DNA of 64,000 nt from Volvox africanus. Its lineage: Eukaryota; Chlorophyta; Chlorophyceae; Chlamydomonadales; Volvocaceae. Both the position numbers and the translations under genes were made by a program. Where the stretch lies: NCBI GenBank assembly GCA_030268105.1, contig BSDZ01000014.1, forward strand, positions 3,477,501-3,541,500, in the 5' to 3' direction. Positions 37,201 to 48,400 of this stretch are shown here, piece after piece; within the stretch, counting starts at the first letter, position 1; each line of letters begins with the position of its first letter. Under the pieces are notes generated by a model. The model had not been told where the DNA came from. It was given only the letters and a program-made list of their open reading frames with translations, and searched no databases.

Positions 37201-39382
37201 CCGATGAGGTGCAATCGGGGGGGGGGGGTGAAGCGAGGCCCTTCGCCCAATCCACGCACTGATAAAACTTGCCAGCTGTTCCCTTCCTCACCCACGATTG
37301 CCACCCTACCTGGGCCATGCGGTATACGCCGGGTGCGCGCTTGGCCATCCGAGCTCCTAGCCGCCTGCCGCCATTGTACCCGACCCCTGCACCCGCCGCG
37401 TCCTCGTCCGCCTGCGGGAGTCACACCGCAGCGATATCACAGCGCCATAAGCACACACATCCAACAACAGGCACAGCAGAATCATTGTCCAGAACAACCG
37501 AAATTCCTAGTCCTTTCATCATCCGCGAATCCCTTCACTATGTCTGTGGGATGTGTGACATCGTAATACCTTGTCCCATGTGCTTGATTCACAGGTGATT
37601 GCAGCTACCGGTCAGTGTGCCGGATTCCTGGGTGCTTGTGAGAGCTGTGTCCGTGCCCGTTGTGCGCCTCCCTATCCAGGCAACGGCATTTCCCTGAACC
37701 AAGAGCACCTCCTCCCTCGGCATCGTCTCGCCTAATATTGGCTTCTTCGAGCAGCGGCTCATAAACCCCGGAAAAAACATACATCACGGTAACCGGATAT
37801 AAGCGGCAAAACGGCAGCCCCAATTGCGGCGGGCGGTGAGCTGTAGGTTGGGGCTGCAAACAGCTCATAACCTACCCCTCCTTCCACCTCTAGCCCCGCT
37901 AGAAGTTCCGCTATCGTCGCCGAGTTTCCGTCAGCTGGGTTTCCGTCAGCCGGCTGCGGCTGCTGCTGCGGCTGCGGCTCCGACGGTCTCCTGCAGAGGA
38001 GGTGTCACGTATGGGCCCGAAGCGGATCGTTGAGAAATGTGCACTGGACCCAGAGTGGATGTGGGCAAATGCTCAACGTAGGCATGGGCCAGATAATGGG
38101 CCAGACAATGAAGATCTTTTCCCCAGCCCGGAGACCTTATTTGGTGTACGGAGACCGTGTCAAAGCAGCGACCATGCACCTCAAAACAGCATCCTTGCGT
38201 TAAGTATTTCGTGGCAATGGTACTACAATCCAACGGCGGCCTGCGCCCCTAAGTTCTATATGCCCCTATCCGCTAGTGGCATTGAGGCCCCAGAAGACAT
38301 CGGCGCACCAACATTGGTGCGGTGCTAAAGCGGAAGGTTGAGGGTCCCACCCACCCCTTGTGCGCTCGATGCTATTAGGACGGCGATTGGCTGGTTTGCT
38401 AAGCGCTTCATTGTTCTCCAGTGCCGCCGCATCCCTTTATCCCATGCCACACGCCCCCCGAACCCACTGCTCTGCGTCAGGCCGTCGATGTAGCTGACTG
38501 CTTTGGACCTTCCACAGAGCTGCTATCGAAAACCTGAGCTTTTCGCACGCTGCGGGCAGCCGCAAACCATCCCAGTTCAAAATACAAATACCTAACAAGG
38601 CAAGTACCTTCGGTGCTCGCGCTTGAGCAGTTTACGGATCTCGATTTGCGCCTGGGCCTTATTCAGTTCCTCGGCCACGGAAACCAGCCGCCCAAGAACC
38701 TGAACATAGGCCAACGTAAAAAAGATAAGGATCGGGGAGGCGTGTATGCCGGAAAATGAGTTTAGCCGGAAGCTTCATGGCCTCTTTCCCACTGCCGCAA
38801 CTCCCCGCTCTTGGCAACCCCGCGACTGCCCTTGACATTCCCACCACCCGCGTGCCTATATGAGTGAACTGGGCGGCAAAGTGGAAACTGAGCGGCATGC
38901 AGCCTTTGGGATTGCCATGTAAGATCGAAGGGGATCCGTGGGCACAAGCCTTGTTCAAATAGGATGACTATACCCGGAGGAACCCTGCTCATTCCCCCTC
39001 ACAACGGCACGCCACGACGCCGCCAGTGGCATGAATTCAAGGGCGCACGTGACAACAAGGGAAGTGCTTTCCGTACCCGTACCTCCTTGTTCACGAAGAT
39101 TTTCCTCTTGACGGTCTTGCTGTCGTCAAAGCGGTTTGCGGCTTGTTGTGGGTCTCCATTTTTAAGGAAACCTGGGGCTGGTGTATAGGTGAGCATGGCG
39201 CTGTCCAGGTGCATCGCATACTGGAGCTGCTGAAGCTTGTAGTCCTCGGCATTGTACTGAGGCAATTCCGGCAGCGCTGATAGATGCGAAAGCGCAAGGT
39301 TTTCTCCAAGCTTCCAATTTGCAGTCGACGGCTGCGGCTGAGGACTGTTGGTATCGGCTGTGGGGGACTGCACTTCCTCCAT
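22213..39382 (-). CDS. Giant disordered protein with coiled coils and one IQ motif, function unknown
   Basis: Twenty exons join in phase to 8,619 nt, 2,872 residues: complement(22213..22890, 23234..25703, 25924..26522, 26799..26840, 27302..28286, 28650..28789, 29519..30820, 31077..31180, 31585..31881, 32378..32777, 33299..33436, 33901..34078, 34995..35101, 35414..35546, 36313..36599, 36919..37068, 37310..37411, 37876..37990, 38608..38699, 39083..39382). I do not recognise the family. Helical, probably coiled-coil segments lie at ~101-130, 254-348 and 394-428. An IQ-type calmodulin site is [11 protein letters not shown] at ~378-388. An acidic Asp/Glu run (~560-593) is followed by a Lys-rich nuclear-type stretch. 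A compact, folded-looking exon (28650..28789) contains [14 protein letters not shown]. The rest is Ala/Gly/Ser/Pro/Gln-rich and probably disordered. The ATG at 39382 opens exon 1. Weakest points: the exon at 31077..31180, the acceptor at 37068, and a possible extra exon near 37606-37750. It may be two genes, although phase is kept throughout. Confidence 0.72.
27218..27248. repeat. Short (GAGGGC)n array in an intron
   Basis: About five GAGGGC hexamers lie in the intron between the exons ending at 27302 and starting at 26840 of the large minus-strand gene. They are related in pattern to the longer hexamer arrays of the same gene. Confidence 0.8.
31191..31424. repeat. (CCCTCT)n hexanucleotide array in an intron
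   Basis: About 39 nearly perfect copies. The array lies in the intron 31181-31584 of the large minus-strand gene; in the transcript it reads as purine (GGGAGA)n and ends only about ten bases before the proposed 3' splice site. The Pro-Leu and Gly-Glu/Gly-Arg repeat frames seen across it are artefacts. Confidence 0.97.
34157..34556. repeat. (GGGAGA)n hexanucleotide array with variant tail
   Basis: About 57 perfect hexamers (to ~34498) followed by a few 11-base GGGAGAGGGGA variants. The array lies in the intron 34079-34994 of the large minus-strand gene, where the transcript reads as pyrimidine (TCTCCC)n. It is the reverse complement of the array at 31.2-31.4 kb. The Pro-Ser repeat frame across it is an artefact. 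Confidence 0.97.
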
Positions 39383-41106
39383 CGTGCTTCCTGCAGTCCG
39401 CCTTCAGCTGTAAGCTCTGCAATAGCTACGTTATGAAACATCCAAGTGATATAACCTAAATACGAGGTATTGACATTCTTTATTGGAACCTAATAATCTA
39501 CGCCCACCAATACTGAGATGTTTAGACATTGGAGCCTTACATGTGTAAGTTTAAGTTGCTCACGGCGAATACTAGATCAGATATTCACAGGTCTACCGCA
39601 TTATGCAACTCATCTCCAAGTTATTCTGGTTTGCTTCCGAGCCGCGCACTCGGCACCAGCGTGCAGTACAATTGGCGCCAACATGTCGCGTTGTTTTGTC
39701 ATTGATTTTTTATTAGCCATCCTGATACTTATGAAAATACTATGTACTTGGTCAAGTCTTTCGTGTTGTCAGCTCCAGACGGCTAGAAGAACTGAACAAA
39801 AATATATTAGCGTTGTGAGGAGTCTGATTACCTTACAGGCTGATGTATACATGGCAACAAGTCTTTTAATATAGTTACGTATGATTAGAGCACGCACCTT
39901 AGGAAGGGACGGTTACAGGTTTCCACAACACCTGCTGGGTAGAAGTCGCCCCTTTCTTCTTCAACTTGTTTTCTATGTCCAGAGACCTACATGCAACGAT
40001 TACCCATGTGCATCGCTAGAAAAGTGTACGTCTAACCTCGCTAACTCCCGCAACGTAGCGTGTTATAGCAAAACCCAATCCTACAACACCACGGGAGCCC
40101 GCCAAGCGCCCATGCCACCCAGAGAGAACATAATAAAGACACCACGAACGCAAGGCATCATAACACCGCCGCCGCTATTCCAGGATGCTCCAAGCGTTGC
40201 ACGTTTTGTTTACATGCTGCCTGAGCCCCCTTCCCACTCTCCCACTCTCCTGGCCATCACTGCTCTGGGCTCATCACGAGTTGAACGTGATGGTGTAATC
40301 TAACACTATCTTAGGGCAAGTCTCGTCCTCGGCCGACTACTCCTCCCTCACGGGTCAGGCATCCGCCCCCATTTCAGGGGGTTGCCATCCGCGTGGGAAA
40401 TGACGCCCGTGGGGTTTGGGCATTAACTCCTGCACTAGTCCTCCTGGACGTCAGTGAACAGCACCGCCGCATTAGGGAAACCCGGCGACTATGACTTCCA
40501 TGTCTTCCATGTACTCGCTTGATGTATCCAAGTCTGCACGCCTGGTCACTCCCGCTGTAATCAATGCCGCAAATGTACTTGCTGAGCTTAATGCAATCCG
40601 CTGCCAAAGAATTAAAAGTGATGATTACTTCTCGGTCCCAAGTTCGGACGTTGTTGACGTTAGTCTCATCGAGGCCGTTTGTCGGGGCCCAGAGGTCTCA
40701 GATGACTTTTCCCAGCAGACCGAAACTTCGCAACGTGCTTGCTGCCGCATCCTGCTTCTCCTGCTTCCCCTGCCGAGGCGAAGATGAAGCGTGCCGGTGC
40801 ACAGAAAGGGTAGCCCATACATAATTGTGTTGCTGTACATGGCGCTCTCTCCGCCCGCGGAAGCACTGTCAAAGTCGGTACATATACGCGCCCGTGCCCA
40901 CACTTTTTCGGAGTGTCGAGGGCCTACGTCATGATGCAAACCTAGCACGGTGTACGAAGCAAGCAATGGTTCCCATGAGTTGGGGCTCTGAACACCACTA
41001 GGAGTGCCAGCCAAACCTTGCACGCGTGAGGTTATGTACCGTTCCCAAGCTTATATACGGCACATTTAACGCAGCTTCACGTTGAGGAATAAATCGAATC
41101 CATACG
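39383..41106. other. Intergenic region between two tandem minus-strand genes
   Basis: This should contain the promoter of the large IQ-motif gene and the 3' UTR of the macro-domain gene. Around 40374-40790 both strands are open for about 80-100 codons, without recognisable content. No RNA gene or mobile element was recognised. Confidence 0.4.
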
Positions 41107-42949
41107 TCAGCATGTACAGCCTTTCTGTGGCGCATCGGGTACAGCACCCGTAAAAATAAACATAAACAATTATATACAACATACGGCCATCACGTGCACT
41201 TGAACAGCGCTTACCTGCATCCCCTCCGTTGGAGCCACATACGGAGTCATGTTGAGCTCCTCCGCTAAAGAGGTCGCCGTCTTAAAGTCACCTACGAGCC
41301 CCCGGGCAGGCACACAGCTGAGAAAGGAAAGGAAAGGAAAGGAAAGGATGGGCGGGGCGGGCAGGGCAGGACGGAGCGGCCCCCAATTCTGAAGGCCTCT
41401 TCCAGGTTTGGGCCATAGAACATCGTTAGTTCACCACCGATAACTCCCATGAGAACACCCCACCTGCCTACCTTCCGTGAAAAGGACAATCCATACCTCC
41501 TCGAGAGGCGGCTTGGCCTCTTTAAGCACTGTAAGGGAAACCTGGACACGAGGGAAGCCGTATCCCATTGAGCCTGAACTCGGTTTAAGCTGTGAGCTTT
41601 TGGTGTTCATGAACAAAGACAGACGTAAGTCACGGGGCGGGATCGAAGCTCAGGTCATGACGCTCATTATTATCTGCTGTAATGCACGGTCACCCTTTGT
41701 GACCAGCTTTGGCCTTCTGCTTGGTAATTTACCTTGCCTTACCTATATGCACACAATTGGTGTCAACGTTTCACTTATTCAGTTCGGGGATTACACAAAC
41801 GCGGCGCACCTTGGTGGCATCTCGGAAGGGGTACGCGTAGACGCCGGTGGAAATTGCGGCGAATGCAACGCAACGCACGCCTAAGTCCTGTGCCTTGAGC
41901 AGCGAGTTGCGATAGGCGTTAGTCAAGTGCTCCTCGCACTCCTGTTCGCGCTCCTTGGCGTACACGGGCCCGCAGGTGTGGATTATGTAGTCTGTGTTAA
42001 ACGTGTAGCCCCTGGGCGGTGGGCGCAGAGGTTAATGTCGCGAGCGGGCGGGGCGAGTAAGCATCGTGGCCATTTCTTTCGTTGCCGCATGCACTGCAGG
42101 GGCATACGGGGCAGCGGGACTATCGGGAGCATCCAGGATAAGCGTGTAAGACACGGGGTCGGACAGGGACGCTCATGACAAATAAAAATGTCGGCTAACT
42201 GACGGCAGAAGCGTCCCTGTTGCAGAATCCCAAATGTTGGCCAGTTACATGCGAGTGATGTTCTGACGTGCAAGGCCAGCCTCCAGGCCAGCGCCAATTA
42301 GCATCATGACCTTCCATACGCATTTTCCCTTTCTGTCCATCCTACGGTGCATTAATACCACATCATTCAGCGATATTTGGGATTGAACCAGCCCTGGATA
42401 ACGCCCGCAGCTTGTTAGGATAGGGGAACGGGGAGATGGGGTAGGAGGTAGAATCATGCCCATTTCATCCCTCCGTACTCGGTCACGACTGCCTCTCCGG
42501 TCGGGCATCGTATCCCAGGCCTGACTTCTGGTTTCCTTGAGCATTCCTCAGCAAGCTTAGGTCCCGCTTTACTGTGTATCACTGCGGTATCAAGTGACGG
42601 ACAAAAAATTGCTTAGCAAATATACAAAGTAAGTTCCCCGCACATGTTCAGCAACAATCAAGGAGCCCCGTTATACTTACTTCCATCGACTCCACCTCCT
42701 CCGCATAGTCGTTGATTTGCTGCAATCCAGTTTCCGCATGATTGTGGATAGGCATGTCGTCCAGCTCAACATTTAAGCTATTCACTTACCGGCATTCACA
42801 ACTGCTATTGGCTTAATCTTATCAGGCCTTTCTTGCTGCATTTTAGGCCAGTCGGGTATGCTGCCTTTGAAAATAATTAACTTCGGCCCAGCTTGTAGTT
42901 TATACTCCTTCTTGACAACAGCCGGCTGGTTTCCTGGAGCACTAGACAT
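41107..42949 (-). CDS. Macro-domain ADP-ribosyl hydrolase (MacroD type)
   Basis: Exons in phase: complement(41215..41291, 41472..41541, 41810..42011, 42479..42581, 42681..42719, 42790..42949), 217 codons. A proposed last exon at 41107..41124 adds five codons and a stop (222 residues) and is the least certain part. The protein is essentially one macro domain: strand LIIFKGSI (24-31), the ADP-ribose-binding VVNAAN (50-55, with N52 and N55), the glycine loop GGGGVDG (60-66), DYIIHTCGPV (108-117), and the phosphate-binding loop AISTGVYAYP (153-162). This combination is typical of MacroD-type enzymes, which remove ADP-ribose from acidic residues and hydrolyse O-acetyl-ADP-ribose. The residue after VDG is Met where Ala is usual. 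The start ATG at 42949 opens a short polar leader with no evident targeting signal. Confidence 0.92.
41324..41348. repeat. (GGAAA)n microsatellite in an intron of the macro-domain gene
   Basis: About four to five GGAAA pentamers lie between the exons 41215..41291 and 41472..41541. Confidence 0.8.
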
Positions 42950-45448
42950 TGCTCACGAATTAATGAGTATAGGTTTGGAAGCTATGAATCCTTTGTCCTG
43001 TATTTGTTTGCAGCTACACAATTCTTGGACAAGGTGTTCGGACTTTGCACACACAAAGAGATAATTATATGTTTCTGTGCCTTCAGGTTGCCTAAGTTGT
43101 ATAAAACCTGCTCTTCCTTTTGGCTTTTGTCATGTTTCACGAAAGGAAGGTTACCGTACACGCGTATCAGTTACCCTCAGCAAGGGCGCAGTCCCGTCCC
43201 TCCATGCGTGAAAGGCGTACATGGAGCGCGTGATGTTGTAAGATGTTTGATATTGTAAAGGAGATTGCCCTGTTGGGTCGCGCTCTGGAACCCGGCTGGA
43301 CGTCTCCTAACAGACCGCGGTTCGCTAGGACGCCCACAGGCAGGTAGCACACAAAGTAAAATTCATCGCGTCTTAACGCTGGAACGAGGGGATTTGTTTT
43401 CTCTCTCAGCAGTAACCAGAGAGTTATCAGTCACGCCCAGTCATGGCTTGCATCTAAGGCCAGCCTCACCCTTGACAATCATAACAGTCAACGGGAGGCA
43501 TATTGGTAAGAGATCTCGTGGGTGCCCCAAAACTGAAGACTAGCGAGAATACTGAACGGCATACTTGCAAAAGATATTGGTACAAGAAGGTTGCAAAATG
43601 AGCAATGAGTGTTTTGGGGTCAAGATGCTTTGTGCAAGGCATCGCACACCAGTGGTGCCCTTAGCCATGGCTCTGCGCGAAATTCCAGCTCGTTTTCTTG
43701 ATTGCAAATGAAAGAAATAGCATAATATATAATAAGTCTGTTCTCGTCAAGATTCGGGCAAATGTGCTCGTTTGGGACGTTGCCTGCACATCAGCAGTGG
43801 TGCGCATTGTCGTGCATTGTCATGGGTCTGCACAGAAGAGCAGGTCCTCGGCGTCGCTCCTTGGTTTAATAAAATGAAACTATTTCATGACGTTCCTGTT
43901 CAGCCCTGGCCGTTACTTCAATCCTTTTAACCAGAGAGCATATAAAAAAAGTGTATAGTGGCTGGATATGTGTCCATGTGGACACATGTCATATCTATCA
44001 AAATACTTACAAGGTTCATGTTAGGAGCCATAAACCTTGAAGGGGGGATCACCGTGGCCGTCCGTGGCTGCTGGGGTCCTTAATATCCAAACGCAGCTAG
44101 GACAGTTTCTAGGTGCGACGAAGGGGGTGGTCCCAAATACATAGCTGCAGGTGGTACGGTAGCGGGATGAGATGAAGTGGGGGACCTAAAGTTTCCAGAT
44201 GCCGGTGCAAACTATCTAGATGCCGGCCAGGTATCCATCTTTCCAGGTGCGGCGAGTTTGTGATACCCTGCCTCGCCTACCCACCTAGCCATAAATCAGA
44301 AGCACTATTGAGAGTGTTCATAGCTCGGGGATCACTCGGACTTCATTGCCTAAAGCTGAAGTACATCCTAGTTCATAAAAGTACCAATTGATATCAGCAC
44401 CCCATGAAGGAGATTGAGCCTGCCTCAACAGGCGGAAATTGCACAAGCGGCATTCAATGTTGGTCAAGAAGGCGAGGTCTGCCACAACGAGCCATATGCC
44501 TGTCACAGAAGGCCACAGCAACATCTTTCCACACCTCGTCATAGGGTCATATCATAAACCAGTTGCTTAGGCTGCCCTCATCTCACCAGCACCAAAGGGA
44601 ACAAGGACGCGGAAGTCTTGCCTGGACGTTATGAACTGGATGAACCGCTTAAAAACCGAATGCATGGATACAGCGGTTGGCAAGATTTCAGGCCCTCGTC
44701 GGGGATAAGTGCTTAGCAGGCCGTCTGCACAAAAGTCCGGCTCACGACTCCAAAGGTAAAGTGTGTGAGGAAATCTAATGCGTCGAGGGAAAATTTTTGC
44801 ACATCTGGAGTGTTGTGATGCGTCGGCGCTGCGAGGAGAATGATTATATTGAATGCCACCCAGCTTGCACCCAGCTAGGTGTGTTTAACTTTAATTATTC
44901 AAAAGTGTTTGATGACCACCACCAGCCATGAACATAAAATGTTACGGAGATGCTTCACATCTTCCACCGGAATACCAGTTCTCTTATTAGTCCACAATTT
45001 GTGATAACAAATTTAGAACATACATAACCCAGTTCTCTAGCCACAAGGAAAGACCTGTCTAGGTAATGCTCGGATGCCATTATTACCTTCCGTTGGTTGT
45101 TTGGCGGGAAGTAGCCGGTCGCTGACGAGGTCAAATCGAACCTAAGACATACACTAGGTACTAGCTGACAGATATTATACATAATGCTTTGGCCGCCGCA
45201 ATTGGGTTACGTAATATCAGTGAATTGCTGGTGGGCGTGGGCTACCACTGGGGAACGGCAAACCCAAAATCCGACAAGCTCTCTATGTTAGCATGTTGAA
45301 AATAAATTTTACTCAAGTACTGAATTAATATTGCTGAAGTGCATACATGACCGGATAAAGGACAATTCTTTGTAACGCGCATCAGATGTCCACAGTAATT
45401 GCAATGCTGATTTTCCAAATCCTGATATGTTGTATTCATTAGACCAAA
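42950..45448. promoter_or_regulatory. Divergent intergenic region (macro-domain gene / giant DIL gene)
   Basis: About 2.5 kb lies between two divergent start codons and must contain both promoters and 5' UTRs. Only short open frames are seen. No recognisable gene, RNA gene, mobile element or core promoter element was identified. Confidence 0.4.
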
Positions 45449-48400
45449 ATGTCTAGGCCACAGACAACGGAAAACGAATCAGGCGGAGACCAGGTGCCCC
45501 CAGAGGAGGACGCGAGCTTGACTTCCGCTCTGGACCATCTACGCCGACTTGTAAGTGAGCGGGTCATATAGATGTAACAACACTGTAAATTATTTTATAC
45601 CTATTTTATTCGCACATACTATCTGTTGTTGTGTGCGTAAGATGGGAGTAGATACAAGATAGAAGTAACGACCATCGCTACGAAACAACGTTAGGCACGG
45701 CGGTCCCAGAATATTTCGTCGCACTGGTGCAATACTTCATGTAAATACTTTCTAAGCTTATTTCGGGTCTGTCATTGAGATCTACTTCGTAACCGACCAT
45801 CTTCAACCGCGCTGCCCAGGTTTCTGATCTCGAGAACGACGTTGGACGCCTGTCACAAGCTTTAGAGGTGAGAAAATCTATAGACATTGCAACTGGAAGG
45901 GTGCGGAAGTACTTATCTGTCACGCCGCCTTGCTTAGATTGGCGATTGGAATTAAAATGGAGGGCCCCTGCCGTCTGTAACATACAAGCCGGGCACGTTA
46001 CGTATACGGCCAGCGCATCATTGAGATACTTGGTTGCTGAAGGGGCAATTCTATTGCACTTCGCACACTCGCCTTGCGATACCTCCCTTTCCGCAAAGGA
46101 AAACCGATCATAATGCATACACCCCTTTTTGCATTGTTCTTGAGGGAGAGGCCAACGAGTAGTCGCCAGAGGTATAGGGCTGGAACAGTAGCCTACTGCC
46201 GCTTATAACACGGCAATAACGAACAGCCGTTTGACGTTGTTTTGCTTTATCCGATCCCGATGCTGAATGCAGGCAAAGGAGCTCGCAGCGGGAAAGAGTA
46301 AGGACGTGCCGGAGTTAGGAGCGGCCAACACAGCAGCGGAGGCGCTGCCGTGCTCTACGTCCGCTGCCGAAGGGAGGGCAAACACATCTGGCGGGTGGTC
46401 GGCAGCCCTTTCACGGACAAACTCGTACCGGGGTACAGCAGTCAGCGCCTATCGTGTCCTGCGGTCCGTCCTTTCCCTAACCCCAGGTAAGTGAGCTTTC
46501 CCAGGGACACTAATGGATAGGTTATCGTAACCCCTCGGGTTCCTGCGTCCTTTGTATTCGTATAATAATGGGACGCACCTGAACGTACTGTTCATTTCGG
46601 ATGAATGGCTGTTACAACGGCTGCTAAAGTGGAGCGGGGCGTCTGCCGCGGCTCAAGGAAGTCACCTGACAACGCGATGCGTAGAATATGCGACACGCAC
46701 AACGACGAAAGAAGGGGGGGAATAAAACATGAAAATTTACGCACATACCTGACGCGTATGTTTAACTCCATACAAATATATGATCGTGCAGTTGGCCGTA
46801 CGGCAGGGTTCGGCCGGTCGGGTCATAATCTAGTTTTCAGGTAACCCTAATAACGTTAACACCAAGGAGCGTTTTACGTAAGGACTAGTTGGCCGTAAGA
46901 GCAACGGAGATGACCGTCGTGACACATATCGATGATGTTTTCAACGTCAACATGCATGTGAGCACGATGGAAAACTTGTGTAAGTCACGATGCTGATAGT
47001 CCTGTCATAGACCTTGCGACAGCGGTGCGGGAGGCGCCTGTGCGTAAGTTGGGGCAAGTTTGTCTGTGGAAGCCTGGTTTCTTAAACAACACCGGCTCAC
47101 AAATGGGACCAGCACTATACCAGTCAACATACCAGACACACAAGTCACGACTGTTCCTGTTCGGTGAGCGCGCAACGGCAACCTACATCTTCTCCTGACA
47201 AGAAACAGCAAAACCAATGGGGGCGGGGTAGGAAATTTCTGAAGATATGCTGAGAAAATGTTTCAGACTAACCGAACCTTTTGTACAGTTTCGGAGACTA
47301 TATTACTGTAGGTTGGGAGCCGAAACTTAGCCCAATCGCAAAGCACTGCAGAATACCGATTCCTGACCGATTGCGCTGCTGCCGCCTGAGCCGAAAGATC
47401 TGCGAGACACTGTTGCCGAAGCCATCACGGCTTGCGAAAAATTCCGCGAGTCCTGTTACAATGTTTACTGGTCACTGGAAATCAACCTTCTAGTTCTCGG
47501 TGAAGTTCTAAACGTTTTACGCCCTTGGTGCTCAATTAGGTCGCCGCGTGTTGCACATAGGCGTCACCAGTAGCGACCCACATTATGAGTAAATCAGTTG
47601 TTTGATTGGTGCAAATGATAAAGTTCCTCAAGAGGATTGATTTAATAGTAATGATGCACAGTAATTCGCATCAGCGATGAGGTTTTGGGGAGGTCCGAAA
47701 CCTCCCAGGCCCCTGATGACACCAACCGACCGATGCCGTGCATTTCCCCCCCCCATACATTTGGGAACCAAAACATTTAAAGTAATTTCAAGGACTGCAT
47801 TATACAGGAGTGATTTCAATTTATGTTCAGCATATGTCCTTCCTCGCAGTTTATACCCTTTCCCCCTTTTCGCACGCTGACAGGACCCTAGCCGATGCTA
47901 TAGCCACAGTCAGAGCCACAGCCCCCTACCAGCAAGCCCCATCGTAGAAATAGAGGATCTAAAGATTAGAGATGAAAGTGAAGGCGACGGTGACTGAGGT
48001 GAACAAGTGAGCTGCCAGAACCTGAAGCAAGGTCCAGCTGAGAACTAGCTGCTATGTGAGCTAGGGAACATTACTGTTCGGCAGTAATGTGACCTTCCCG
48101 TCAGGGCAGCTGCTGCAGCAACGTTATCGGTACGGTACCTCGTGCTGTTTTCAGCTGCCGTTGCTGTCGTTGTGTAATTTATGTAGAAGAAATAAGGACA
48201 GCGAGATCTTGTCAAGATGTTATGAAGACATGTCGTACCTCTCTTGTTCTAGTACGGTGTAGCTTACTAAACAAAAACTTCACATGTCGCTCTGCTGGTC
48301 TTGAGTTTCCTGAAAGAGGACTTTGCTGCCATGACGTCTATGAGGTTATTTTGTAAGGAAAGATATATCCAAAAGTCTCATCACCCTTGGACGTTGATCA

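Noticed and set aside
37589..37868. An additional exon of the large IQ-motif gene around 37606-37750
   Set aside because: Two frames are open, but neither gives an in-phase exon with good sites at both ends; direct splicing from 37876 to 37411 keeps phase. It remains possible.
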